Origin: Candidatus Hydrogenedentes bacterium UBA2224
GTDB taxonomy: Bacteria; Hydrogenedentota; Hydrogenedentia; Hydrogenedentales; SLHB01
Direction: 5' to 3'
Length of the DNA stretch: 38,911 nucleotides
Assembly (NCBI GenBank): GCA_002348185.1
Contig: DDYW01000116.1
Span: 1 to 38,911 of the forward strand
Program-made: the position numbers and the translations under genes
In this document: piece after piece, positions 14,459 to 23,049 of the stretch
How the letters are laid out: every line of letters begins with the position of its first letter
How positions within the stretch are numbered: the stretch's first letter is position 1
The notes under the pieces: model-generated
The model's input: the letters and a program-made list of their open reading frames with translations, nothing else
What the model was told of the DNA's origin: nothing
Database searches by the model: none

Positions 14459-17269
14459 ATGTCTGCGAACCACGCGCGTCTACGGCAAGGGGCCGCCGCT
14501 TGCCTGCTTGCCGCCCTGTCCATCTGCGCGGCTGCGGCGAGTGCCGCGGATTCCCTGCCGCTGACGTGCCTCGATCGGGCAACGCGCGCTCCTGTCCCTG
14601 GCGCGAAGGTGGCTGCTGCCGTCGACACCTCTTTGACCTATTACGTGAGCGATGCCCGGGGGATGTGCGCCGTTCCGTTGCCCGAAGGCGGGCCCCGCTC
14701 GCTGATCACCCTGGCCGTCACGGCCGACGGCTACGTCCCCGTGGTGTGGGAGTGGCGCGCGGGTGTCCGGCCGGTTCCCGCCGAACATACCGTGCTTCTC
14801 GAACCCGGCACGGCCATTGGCGGCGCTGTACTCGATGCCGGGGAAGAACCCGTCCGCGGCGCGACCGTCCTCATCACACTGCCGGTAACCGAGAACGCCG
14901 GGAACCAGGTTCTGGTCCGCGACCACGCCGTACAGACCGGCGACGACGGCGCCTGGCGCTGCGGAATCGTGCCCGCCGAACTGACTCGGGTATACGTGCG
15001 GGTCGAGGCCCCGGAACGCTCGGTGCAACAGAATTTCCTGTACGGCGAGGGCGGCCGCCCGCTCGCGCCGTTGCGCGATTTCAGCGACCGCCTGCTGCTC
15101 GAGGAACGGTGCATCCTCTACGGGGCCGTGGTCACGCCCGAGAGACAACCGCTTGCCGGGGCGGCCGTGGCGGTATGGCGCACCGACGCCCCCTGGAACA
15201 CGGCCCGGCTGGCCGCAACCGATGCCTGGGGACGCTTCCGCGTGACCGGATGTCCCCCCGGAAAAAGCACCATCCTCGTGCGCGCGAAAGGGTGGGCGCC
15301 CGTGCTCGACTTTGCCGACCTGCTCTCGGGAGTGGCCACCCGGGAACTCATTGCCGAACGGGGGAGACCGCTCCGCGTCCGGGTGGTCGACGCGGCGGGG
15401 GAACCCCTGCCCGGCGCGTGGATCCGGGTCGAAGCCTGGCGCGGTCTCGAAGGACTGCTCGACTGGCAGGCCTTTGCCGATGCGTCGGGCGAGGCCGTCT
15501 GGGAAGAGGCGCCCGCCGAGGGGATCAGCCTCGCGGCCGAAACCACCGGAGCCGCGCCGGGTTCCATCAAGATTCCCCGTCTGAAAGACGAAACCTACAC
15601 GGTCCGGATCGGCGCGGCGGTGCGGATTCACGGCCGGGTGCTCACGGAGAAGGGCGGCGCGCCCGTGGCCGCATTTGCCGTCATTCCCGGTATCGCACCC
15701 CGGAATGCGGACGGCATCCGATGGTTGTCTTCGCGCCGTTTCGAAGGCGCGGACGGCGCGTTCAGTTTCACCGTGCCCCGGGATGACGAAATTGAAAACT
15801 TCGTGAAGATCACCGCGCCAGGCCATGCCCCCTGGATATCGCCGCGAATTCCCTCGGAACGCGACGAAGTCGAGTTCACGGCACGGCTCGCGTCCGCTAC
15901 ACCGTTGAAAGGACGCGTCACCGGCACGGACGGCACACCCGTGGCCGGCGCTTCCGTGTATCTATGCACGCCGTCCGACGGACTATACCTTCGCAACGGA
16001 CGGGTGGCGAGCGAATTCGCCGGCCCGTATGTGGAAACCGGCGCGGACGGCGCGTTCGAACTGTCGCCCGAACTCCCGCCGTTCCTGGTCGTCGTGCTGT
16101 CGCCTGACGGCTGCGTGCTGCTTTCGAGCGGCGAGGCCGAACGCGGGGGAGACGTCACGCTGCTCCCGTGGGCCACGCTTCGCGGCAACGTCCTCCTTGG
16201 CGAGATGCCTGTGCGGAATCGGGCCTTCAGAATGGCGCTCTCCTTCAGGGATAGCGCCAATCCGAACCCGTTGTTCGAGTACCAATCCCGGACAAATGAC
16301 CAGGGCGATTTCGAAATGGACCGCCTGCCCGCCCTGGAGTGCCGCGGCGTGCTCGACTTCGTGATGGAGGACGGCTCGTCGGTCCAATGGCCCACGGAAA
16401 TCCTCGCGCTGCGGCCCGGCGCGTCCGCGCAACTTGCGATCGGCGGCGGCGGTCATGTGGTCACCGGTACCGTCCCGCTGCCCGAAGAGTCCGTCGCGGC
16501 GCGGGGCCAGTCTATCCTGTGCACGATTCAGCAGCCCCCTTCCGGCCCGGACTTCCGCGGGGCGGTGTTCGTGGCCAGCGTTCCGGTGTCCGCGGACGGC
16601 GCATTCCGTTTCCCCGATGTGCCGCCGGGCCAGTATGTGGCCATCGTCAACCTGCCCAGGCCGGCCCCGGCAGACGGCGAACGTACCGATTTCGAGCGCC
16701 TCGAAGTCGCCTTCGAGGCGCCTGTGCGCGAGGCGGGCCGCCCCGCCGAAGTGATCGATCTGGGGGAATTGGGCGCGACGGTGGAATTCGCCCTTGACGT
16801 CGGCGCGCCGGTGCCCGGATTCGTCGCGCACCTCATTGACGGCACGCCGGTCTCGCTCGACGCATACGCCGGCCGGCTGCTGCTGGTCGATGTGTGGGCC
16901 ACCTGGTGCGGCCCCTGCCTGGGTGAAACGCCGTTTCTCAAGAAGCTGCACGACGAATTCGGCGATGACGAACGGTTCGCCATGCTGGGCGTAAGCCTTG
17001 ACTCCAGCAAAGACGACCTCACCCAGTACATCGACCGCGAGAAGATCCCCTGGCCGCAGATCTATTGCGGCGAAGTGCCGGGCCTGGATTTGCCCCTGAC
17101 CTGGGGCGTCGATGCGCTGCCCGCCATCTTCCTCATCGGGCCGGACGGCCGCCTGCTGGCCCAACACCTTCGCGGCGAGGCCATCGCGATTGCCGTCCGG
17201 CAGGCCTTGCGCGGCGGCGGGGACGTGGAGGATAAGGAAGCGCCGGCGCCGCAACCATCCGGGGAATGA
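14459..17269 (+). CDS. Secreted carboxypeptidase-regulatory-like repeats fused to a TlpA/ResA thioredoxin
   Basis: This exported protein has 936 residues. A signal peptide (about 1-30, ending SAAD) is followed by a series of roughly six to eight beta-sandwich domains of the CarboxypepD_reg/transthyretin-like type. Each shows the pattern of a Gly-rich strand, PVPGAxV or PLAGAAV, and a later ADG or TDA turn. The last 140 or so residues are a thioredoxin of the TlpA/ResA family: GAPVPGFVAHLIDGTPVSL, then DVWATWCGPCLGE with the redox pair Cys817 and Cys820, and the cis-Pro strand DALPAIFLIGPDG. It would act in the periplasm as a thiol reductase or disulfide exchanger held by a long binding stalk. 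The ATG at 14459 is chosen over GTG 14426 and ATG 14441 because GGAGGGG (14443-14449) precedes it at 9 bases. It converges on the lipase-maturation-factor homologue, 39 bases apart. Confidence 0.85.
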   Translation: MSANHARLRQGAAACLLAALSICAAAASAADSLPLTCLDRATRAPVPGAKVAAAVDTSLTYYVSDARGMCAVPLPEGGPRSLITLAVTADGYVPVVWEWRAGVRPVPAEHTVLLEPGTAIGGAVLDAGEEPVRGATVLITLPVTENAGNQVLVRDHAVQTGDDGAWRCGIVPAELTRVYVRVEAPERSVQQNFLYGEGGRPLAPLRDFSDRLLLEERCILYGAVVTPERQPLAGAAVAVWRTDAPWNTARLAATDAWGRFRVTGCPPGKSTILVRAKGWAPVLDFADLLSGVATRELIAERGRPLRVRVVDAAGEPLPGAWIRVEAWRGLEGLLDWQAFADASGEAVWEEAPAEGISLAAETTGAAPGSIKIPRLKDETYTVRIGAAVRIHGRVLTEKGGAPVAAFAVIPGIAPRNADGIRWLSSRRFEGADGAFSFTVPRDDEIENFVKITAPGHAPWISPRIPSERDEVEFTARLASATPLKGRVTGTDGTPVAGASVYLCTPSDGLYLRNGRVASEFAGPYVETGADGAFELSPELPPFLVVVLSPDGCVLLSSGEAERGGDVTLLPWATLRGNVLLGEMPVRNRAFRMALSFRDSANPNPLFEYQSRTNDQGDFEMDRLPALECRGVLDFVMEDGSSVQWPTEILALRPGASAQLAIGGGGHVVTGTVPLPEESVAARGQSILCTIQQPPSGPDFRGAVFVASVPVSADGAFRFPDVPPGQYVAIVNLPRPAPADGERTDFERLEVAFEAPVREAGRPAEVIDLGELGATVEFALDVGAPVPGFVAHLIDGTPVSLDAYAGRLLLVDVWATWCGPCLGETPFLKKLHDEFGDDERFAMLGVSLDSSKDDLTQYIDREKIPWPQIYCGEVPGLDLPLTWGVDALPAIFLIGPDGRLLAQHLRGEAIAIAVRQALRGGGDVEDKEAPAPQPSGE

Positions 17270-17308
17270 CGCCCGGGAGGTGAGCCGGAAGGGGGAAACG
17301 TTCGCCTC

Positions 17309-18898
17309 TCAGAAACTGAACGCCGACCGGAGTTGTGGTCCGGGCAGGGGCGTGTGCCGGGCCATCTCGAAATGCACCGGCCGCGACATCGGCGGCGCGT
17401 ACAGGCCCACCGGCTCTCGATGCCACCACGTCCCCTCCAAAAAGGCCGTTTCGGCGTTGTTAAAGGTGTAGACATAGCGGACCGCCCGGATGTGCCGCGG
17501 CGGCGCGGCGGGGAACGGATTCTCGTCCAACAGCGTCAGAACTTCCGGAGAACCCTCCAGCAACCGCGACATCAGGGCCATCACCCACAAATTGTCCGAC
17601 AGGCCCGTCATGGCGGCAAGCCGCATGCGCGTATCCAGCCGGGACAACCCGGGCTGAATCCAGAGCGGCGGCTTCTGCGTGTCGCCAGTTTTCGCGCGGA
17701 ACCCATACGGCTTCCAGGTCGTTCCGTCCATGCTGCCTTCGAGGATGATCTCGGGCCGGTGCTCCGGCGCCAGGGCGAAGGTCTCGTACATGTTCACAAT
17801 ATGGAAGGGTTCCGCCAGGGCCGCGAGGAGCCGGGCGTGTGCTGGCCAGCGCTCTTCGGAAACCACGGGGGTGAGCAACTGCATCGCAGTGAGCACAACG
17901 ATCGGCAACGCCGCCATGCCCATCGCGAAACTCCGGAACGGCGCGGCCCCGGCTTTCACAGGTGCCGGGCCCCGGCGCATCCATTTCCGGGCGCGGGGGA
18001 GAAGTCCTCGCCACGTGGCGTCATCCACCAGCGTCAGGCAGACGGTTATCGTGAGAAGCCCCGTCATCAGGTGCAGCCCGATGGCCATCAGCGCCAGTTG
18101 CTGCAGGATCAACACGCCGCCGGCGGCGACCCGAACGCGCCGGTGCATGAACACCAGGAACGGGACCAGGAGCTGGCTCGCGAGCAACACCGCGCCCAGC
18201 CCGATGCGAAACGCTGCCGGTGCATTGTTGGCGTACCAGCCCAGCAACGTCGGTACCGGCTGGCTCACAAAGGGCACCTCAAATGCGGTGACTCCATGAA
18301 GCAGCACGTAATGCAGCCGCACCGCGCCCGCGATAAACACCAGCCGGAAGAGCATCAGCCGAAACAACCACAAGACCAGGGCCGACGGCGGCTGACTCCG
18401 CCCCAGTCCCGGGAACAGCCCGCGCGGTGTGAGGAAGAGCGCGAGAAACCCGATCTCGAGCAACAGCGCGTCCCACTGAAACTCCATCAAGTCCTCGCCG
18501 ACCGTGAAAAACGACAGGTGCACCAGCCAGAGAAACGGGACCAGCACGCTCGGCGCAACCCCCAGGAATACCAGACACGAACCCACGACCCCCGCCCCGC
18601 AAAGCAAATACAGGAACGCATCGCTGCTATCAATCCAGAACAGGGTGGGGAAGGCCAGATACCGCTCCGCGCCCAGCGCGAATCGTGCCAAACCCAGGTT
18701 CTCCCGGGCCGGAGAAATTCCGTGTTCGCCCAGGAGCCCCGGAATCTGCCACAAGAGTGAAAGAAACGTGACCAGATACAGCGCGGAAAGACAGCGCACA
18801 AACAACCACCGCGCCGCCAGAAAGCTCCGGTCCGAACGGGGCGTCGTCCGCGCTGTTTGGGCCACAGCATCGTCGTTATGTTTCGTACCAGGTGTCAT
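17309..18898 (-). CDS. Lipase maturation factor family membrane protein
   Basis: This inner-membrane protein of 529 residues is related to the lipase maturation factor (LMF1) family, which in animals helps secreted lipases fold. Multiple membrane helices lie between about residues 28 and 370, with the family landmarks MEFQWDALLLEIGFLALFLTP and FRLMLFRLVFIAGAVRL. The soluble C-terminal part carries the other signature: NMYETFALAPEHRPEIILEG, GSMDGTTWKPYGF, and a late block with LLEGSPEVL, NPFPAAPP and a WW/WH pair. The open frame runs to a TTG at 19021, but the ATG at 18896-18898 is better, with GGA five bases upstream. Its neighbour, facing it, is a periplasmic thioredoxin fusion, a fitting partner for a folding factor, though the two genes are on opposite strands. 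The role in bacteria is not established. Confidence 0.75.
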   Translation of the reverse strand: MTPGTKHNDDAVAQTARTTPRSDRSFLAARWLFVRCLSALYLVTFLSLLWQIPGLLGEHGISPARENLGLARFALGAERYLAFPTLFWIDSSDAFLYLLCGAGVVGSCLVFLGVAPSVLVPFLWLVHLSFFTVGEDLMEFQWDALLLEIGFLALFLTPRGLFPGLGRSQPPSALVLWLFRLMLFRLVFIAGAVRLHYVLLHGVTAFEVPFVSQPVPTLLGWYANNAPAAFRIGLGAVLLASQLLVPFLVFMHRRVRVAAGGVLILQQLALMAIGLHLMTGLLTITVCLTLVDDATWRGLLPRARKWMRRGPAPVKAGAAPFRSFAMGMAALPIVVLTAMQLLTPVVSEERWPAHARLLAALAEPFHIVNMYETFALAPEHRPEIILEGSMDGTTWKPYGFRAKTGDTQKPPLWIQPGLSRLDTRMRLAAMTGLSDNLWVMALMSRLLEGSPEVLTLLDENPFPAAPPRHIRAVRYVYTFNNAETAFLEGTWWHREPVGLYAPPMSRPVHFEMARHTPLPGPQLRSAFSF

Positions 18899-19300
18899 GG
18901 GTTTCCAGATTTCAGGCATATTGTATTGGACGCGGTCCGGCGTGTTTTCTTCACTCGGAATCGACTCTGCCTGGTGAGGCGGCCAATCCGGTGCGCGCGG
19001 GGAATCGGGAATGCGCAGCAAGCAGTTCGTATGCGCTTATCCGCTCCACGCCGCACGTGCCCTGGCGTCCCCTTCTTTCGTGTGGAGTCAAACCACGAAA
19101 ATCGGCTGGTTCGCCATGCGAACCCTCCGTTGATAAACACGTACTTTATCCCAATGAATGTCTATTCCGGCCAAAAAGTTCCAATCCACACCCAACGGAC
19201 CTCCAAGGACCGTCCACGGCTGCCGTTAACGGAACACGACGATGGCGGCAGGCATTCCGCACGGGTTCGGTTTCCATACAGGAGAGAAGGGGCCGCGGAC
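18899..19300. other. Intergenic region with two adjacent inverted repeats
   Basis: About 400 bases lie between the end of the APH-like gene and the start of the lipase-maturation-factor gene, both on minus. Two perfect inverted repeats sit side by side: TTTCGTG (19076-19082) with CACGAAA (19094-19100), and GGTTCGC-CAT-GCGAACC (19108-19124). They could be operators for the downstream gene or part of a terminator for the upstream one. No coding region is convincing here. Confidence 0.5.
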
Positions 19301-20257
19301 TCAGGTAATCTGCTGGATCCGGCGCATGATCTGCATAACCTGGCGTTTATGGGCCATCGCCCCGTGGTCGTCATGGTCGCGGCCGTGACGGATGACGATG
19401 TACTTCTGCATTTCATAGAGCAGGTAGAAAAAATTGCGGACCCGCGCCTCGTCCGATTCATCGCGGCTTCCGCCATACCCCTCCCAGAACGGTTGCTTGG
19501 AGATGCCGCAATAGTCGAGCACCGCAAACTCGATTTCCGGGTCGCCCCAGAGCGCGCGGTCCCAGTCGAGAAGCCCGGTCAGCCGGTTGCTGCCCTCCAC
19601 GAGAATGTTCTGGGCCCACACGTCCATGTGAAGGAGCGACGCCTCGACCGGCCGGTCAAACAAGCGCATGTATTTGTCCAGGGTCGACACCATCAGCGTC
19701 CGTTCTTCGTCCTCGTAATACCCCACCGAGACCACATCGTCCACCAGCTTGCGCCACATGATATGAAACGCTTCCGCCCACGAATTCTGGGGCTCCATCG
19801 GATGGTGCGCGCCCACGTACCCGTAGCGGTTGCCCTTCTGGGCGTGCGTCTGCGCCAAAGCCCGGCCCACCTGGCGCAGGACGGCCGCTTCGTCGACATG
19901 CGTCAACTCGCTCATGGCGATGCCGGGCAGGCGTTCCATGATGAGAAAATCACGCGGCATGATGCGGTGGCTGTCGTCAAACACGAAAATGCGGGCCACA
20001 GGCACCGTCGTGCGTTCCAGCAGCACCTGGTGGATGTAGGGCTCCTGCCGCATCATTTCGCGTTCATAAAAACAGAACACGGCGTTGCGGCTGGGGGCGA
20101 TCCGAAGGACGTATTCCGTGCCGCCGGCCAGAACATAATACGAATCGTTGAATTTGCCGGACGGAATGGGCGCCAGGGAAACAGCCTCCGCGTCCACGTC
20201 CATATGGGCCGCCACGCACTCAACGAGCTGTCTGTTGGTCGGCCGCGTCGGCGCCAA
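19301..20257 (-). CDS. APH-like phosphotransferase family protein
   Basis: This cytoplasmic small-molecule kinase of 318 residues belongs to the aminoglycoside/choline kinase-like fold. The catalytic loop is LLHMDVWAQNIL (His210, Asp212, Asn217) and the metal-binding loop is LLDWDRALWGDPE (Asp231, Asp233), both in the usual order and spacing. The N-lobe has SGKFNDSYYV and YVLRIAP, with Arg52 at the position where many relatives have Arg or Lys. The start is TTG at 20255-20257: AGGGAGAG lies 7 bases upstream, far better than for the next ATG at 20203, which would cut the N-lobe. The gene starts 55 bases after the fabI stop on the same strand, so both are likely one operon. The family covers many substrates (sugars, choline, antibiotics), and nothing here points to antibiotic resistance. 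Confidence 0.8.
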   Translation of the reverse strand: MAPTRPTNRQLVECVAAHMDVDAEAVSLAPIPSGKFNDSYYVLAGGTEYVLRIAPSRNAVFCFYEREMMRQEPYIHQVLLERTTVPVARIFVFDDSHRIMPRDFLIMERLPGIAMSELTHVDEAAVLRQVGRALAQTHAQKGNRYGYVGAHHPMEPQNSWAEAFHIMWRKLVDDVVSVGYYEDEERTLMVSTLDKYMRLFDRPVEASLLHMDVWAQNILVEGSNRLTGLLDWDRALWGDPEIEFAVLDYCGISKQPFWEGYGGSRDESDEARVRNFFYLLYEMQKYIVIRHGRDHDDHGAMAHKRQVMQIMRRIQQIT

Positions 20258-20312
20258 GTTCCGTCTCTCCCTGTCACGTTCTCACGTGGGCACCTGTCTA
20301 CTATGCCCCGTG

Positions 20313-21107
20313 CTATTCCTTTTCCACAAGCCCCATGCCCATGATGTTGCATCCGGCATCCACGTGCAGCACCTCGCCGGTGACCGCCGACGCCCAGTCG
20401 GAAACAAGGTATACCGCCGCGTTGCCCACGTCGCCGCCGTCAATGTTGCGCCGCATGGGCGACACCTTTTCGACAAACCGGCCGATGGCCCGCGCGCCCG
20501 CAATCGCCGACGCCGACAGCGTGCGCAGCGGCCCCGCGCTGATGCAATTCACCCGGATCGCGCGGGGACCGAGGTCGCTCGCCAGGTAGCGCGCCGAGGC
20601 TTCGAGCGCCGCTTTCGCTACGCCCATGACGTTGTAGTTGGGAACCACTTTCTCCGAACCGAAGTAGGTCATCGTCACGATGCTGCCGCCCGCAGGCATC
20701 AGTTCCGCCGCCTCCCGGGCAACCGCGACCAGCGAATACGCCGAAATGTCCATCGCCATCGCGAAATTCGCGCGAGACGTGCCGACAAAATCGCGCTGCA
20801 AATCTTCCCGGTCCGCATAGGCCACCGAATGAATCACAAAATCAAGCTGATCGGTGTGGCTACGGACCTTCCCGAAGAACTCCGCAATGTCCGCGTCGCT
20901 GGACACGTTGCACGGATAGGCCGGCGCGTCGGGCAGGTTTTCGCTCAACAGGCGCTTCACGCGCTTTTCCAGAGGCTCCCCAAGATAATTGAAGACCAGC
21001 CGCGCTCCGGCCCCCGCGCAGGCCAGCGCGCACGCCCAGGCAATCGAGCGTTCGTTTGCCACGCCCAGAACCACACCTGTCTTGCCTTGCAGTATTCCTC
21101 CCGCCAT
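20313..21107 (-). CDS. fabI: Enoyl-[acyl-carrier-protein] reductase (NADH), FabI type
   Basis: This cytoplasmic enzyme of 264 residues reduces trans-2-enoyl-ACP in the last step of fatty-acid elongation. The N-terminus shows the FabI form of the nucleotide site (GKTGVVLGVANERSIAWACA), which lacks the usual Gly-x3-Gly-x-Gly of other short-chain dehydrogenases. The active site is TYFGSEKVVPNYNVMGVAKAA with Tyr148, Tyr158 and Lys165, the same spacing as E. coli Tyr146, Tyr156 and Lys163. The end GEVLHVDAGCNIMGM is also typical. The open frame continues to 21188, but the ATG at 21105-21107 is clearly the start, with AAGGAGG at normal distance. The kinase gene follows closely. I see no fad/fab operator upstream. 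Confidence 0.95.
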   Translation of the reverse strand: MAGGILQGKTGVVLGVANERSIAWACALACAGAGARLVFNYLGEPLEKRVKRLLSENLPDAPAYPCNVSSDADIAEFFGKVRSHTDQLDFVIHSVAYADREDLQRDFVGTSRANFAMAMDISAYSLVAVAREAAELMPAGGSIVTMTYFGSEKVVPNYNVMGVAKAALEASARYLASDLGPRAIRVNCISAGPLRTLSASAIAGARAIGRFVEKVSPMRRNIDGGDVGNAAVYLVSDWASAVTGEVLHVDAGCNIMGMGLVEKE

Positions 21108-21242
21108 ATGCCATCCTCCTTGAAAACCATGCCTCCAGAACCCCTGGCGGACAGAACGTCTCTGTGGATCCCTGCGAAAGCCTATCAAATCTCGCCCCGA
21201 GATGGAAACTTCCAGTCCCCGGGTTTTCCTTTAACGTAACAA

Positions 21243-21288
21243 AGGCGTCTCGCCTCTTGTAGCGCAGGCGCCTCGCCTGAACTACAAG
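21243..21288. repeat. REP-like palindromic element
   Basis: Two imperfectly palindromic copies of AGGCG-N-CTCGCCT stand 10 bases apart (21243-21255 and 21266-21278). The second sits in a longer hairpin: CTTGTAG (21256-21262), then CAGGCG (21265-21270), CCT, CGCCTG (21274-21279), and CTACAAG (21282-21288). It lies in the spacer upstream of both fabI (-) and the thioredoxin gene (+). The form is that of short interspersed palindromes found many times in a genome, which one window cannot confirm. Confidence 0.6.
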
Positions 21289-21361
21289 GAACAAGCATGC
21301 GGCGGTCTTGCGCCTGAGTGCGCCATAACGCTAGAGTAGGCCGGAAACGAGGGAGGCCGTC

Positions 21362-22309
21362 GTGCGTACGCTGCGCTTCATGCTGTTGTTCATCTCACTC
21401 CTCTGCGCGGTCGTGCCCGCCGCGGCGCTCGCGGTAGGCGAAGCCGCCCCGCCGCTGCAGGTGGGCGCATGGATGCGGCCGGGTCCGGTGAACCTGCTTG
21501 ACTGGACAGGGCAGAACCCGAAACCGTTTTTTCTGATCGAGTTCTGGGCCACGTGGTGCGAGCCCTGCCGGGCGATGATGCCGCACATCACCGAACTTCA
21601 GAACCGGTACGCCGGCGCGGGCCTGGTGGTCATCGGGGTGAGCAACGAGCATCCGGCCGCCATCCACCGTTTTGTCCAATCCATGGGGGACCGCGTGGGC
21701 TATGCGCTCGTCACCGATACCATCAATCGCGACGCCTACAACGCGTACATGTGGCCCGTTGGTTCGCCGGGCATTCCACACGCTTTTCTGATCGATCGCG
21801 ATGGTGTTCTTGTGTGGCACGGGATCCCCTCGGCCAAAGAGATCGACGCCCGCATCGAACGCCTCGCCGGGCAGGGATACACCTTGGAGTCCGAAGTGCT
21901 TGCCGATCGCGCCGAGCGTCTGGTCGCGCGCTACTTCGCCACCGTGACCCGCGATGCCAATTCCGGCGAAGCCGCCTCGCTCGGCGAACGCATTGTGGAG
22001 TGGGGAGGCGCGCGCCCCGACCTGCTGCGCGAGTTCGCGTGGCGCATCCTCACCGAGCTTGGTCTCGAATCCCGCGACGTCCACATCGCCCTCCTCGCCG
22101 CCACCCGCGCCGCCGAAGCCCGTCCCCAGGACTTCCGAGCCCTCGAAACCCTCGCCCTCGCCCACTTCACCGCCGGCGATCTCGGGCAGGCAGTCAAATA
22201 CCAGAGCGCAGCGATCGACGCCTGCCCCGAGCAGGTTCTCCGCTTGCGTTTAGAGGAAACACTTGACAAATTCAGGGCCCAGTCCCCCACCAATACCGCG
22301 CCGCAGTAA
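21362..22309 (+). CDS. Periplasmic TlpA/ResA-like thioredoxin with C-terminal helical region
   Basis: This exported protein has 315 residues. A signal peptide (about 1-25) leads to a thioredoxin fold with IEFWATWCEPCRAMMPHI (Cys66 and Cys69), GLVVIGVSNEH and the cis-Pro strand SPGIPHAFLIDRDGVLVWHG, so it is a TlpA/ResA-type disulfide exchanger of the envelope. The part after about residue 175 is mostly helical, with repeated Ala/Leu/Arg patterns resembling two or three TPR-like helix pairs, which could hold a partner protein. The start is GTG at 21362, with GGGAGG (21351-21356) 5 bases before it. It transcribes away from fabI. It is the second TlpA-type protein in 7 kb; unlike the first it lacks the beta-sandwich stalk. 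Confidence 0.85.
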   Translation: MRTLRFMLLFISLLCAVVPAAALAVGEAAPPLQVGAWMRPGPVNLLDWTGQNPKPFFLIEFWATWCEPCRAMMPHITELQNRYAGAGLVVIGVSNEHPAAIHRFVQSMGDRVGYALVTDTINRDAYNAYMWPVGSPGIPHAFLIDRDGVLVWHGIPSAKEIDARIERLAGQGYTLESEVLADRAERLVARYFATVTRDANSGEAASLGERIVEWGGARPDLLREFAWRILTELGLESRDVHIALLAATRAAEARPQDFRALETLALAHFTAGDLGQAVKYQSAAIDACPEQVLRLRLEETLDKFRAQSPTNTAPQ

Positions 22310-22725
22310 ACCCGTCGTCCGCAAAACTCTTTAGGAACGCTGTACTTGCGCACCTCTCGCCACACGCGAAGCGGGGGTTTATTCCCACAGGCCGGATTTA
22401 ATGGGAATTCATAGCGTCATCCAGAGATATTTCTTAACAGATCCAAGATTTTGCGGCAAGGGAATCCGTTATATGTCCTGAGAAATCCCCTGAACCCGCT
22501 CCCAAATCATGCAGTTACAGGGATTTATGTTCCAAAATGATACACTGCCACCGCATTTTCCAACGTATCGGTCCATATCCATGTCAAAATGTACAAAACG
22601 TGAATTTCTCTTGATAAATCTCGTCTTATATCGTAGAATAGTTGTAGATTACGCCCCAAAATCCCGCAAAGTGGGGAATTGAGAACTCGAAAAACACGCA
22701 ACTGCGACTAGAAAAGGATTTTCTC
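22310..22725. other. AT-richer intergenic region upstream of the cupin gene
   Basis: About 415 bases without a gene, clearly less GC-rich than the coding DNA on both sides. The last 120 bases hold a good promoter (listed separately) and a short hairpin, CCCCA (22654-22658) with TGGGG (22672-22676), in the leader. I see no other structure or gene in the remaining part. Confidence 0.5.
22611..22639 (+). promoter_or_regulatory. Candidate sigma70 promoter of the cupin operon
   Basis: TTGATA (22611-22616) and TAGAAT (22634-22639) are separated by exactly 17 bases in an AT-rich stretch, 87 bases before the cupin start. Each box matches the consensus at five of six positions. Transcription would begin near 22646. 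Confidence 0.6.
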
Positions 22726-23049
22726 ATGGGAGAGGCAGCTGAAGATCTGCACAGAATGCTTGTCGACGAGGCTCAGGTCGACGCCAATTGGCATGCGCGG
22801 GGGTTCACGTGTGAGCGCCGTTGCGAGCCTCCCGGTCAGGCATGGACGGATTATGTGCACGACGCCGATGAGCTAGTCATGGCCGTCGAAGGCGATATAG
22901 TCCTTGAAATGAAGGGTGAAACCTATCACCTCAAGCCCGGACAGGAAATCCTGGTTCCCGCCCACGTAACCCACACCATACGCAATGCCGACTCTTCAGT
23001 ATCCGTCTGGCTGAAGGGCATGTCCATGGACTATGCGTATACGGATTAG
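22726..23049 (+). CDS. Small cupin-domain protein
   Basis: This is a single-domain cupin of 107 residues. The two cupin motifs are visible: WTDYVHDADELVMAVEGDI (with His45 and the Glu/Asp that usually bind metal) and LKPGQEILVPAHVTHTIRN (with His80 and His83). Cupins of this size bind a metal or small ligand and serve as isomerases, oxygenases or sensors; which applies cannot be told. AAAAGGA stands 7 bases upstream of the ATG and a good promoter lies 87 bases upstream. The last 17 bases overlap the start of the cyclophilin-like gene in another frame, so the two proteins are translationally coupled and probably act together. Confidence 0.85.
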   Translation: MGEAAEDLHRMLVDEAQVDANWHARGFTCERRCEPPGQAWTDYVHDADELVMAVEGDIVLEMKGETYHLKPGQEILVPAHVTHTIRNADSSVSVWLKGMSMDYAYTD

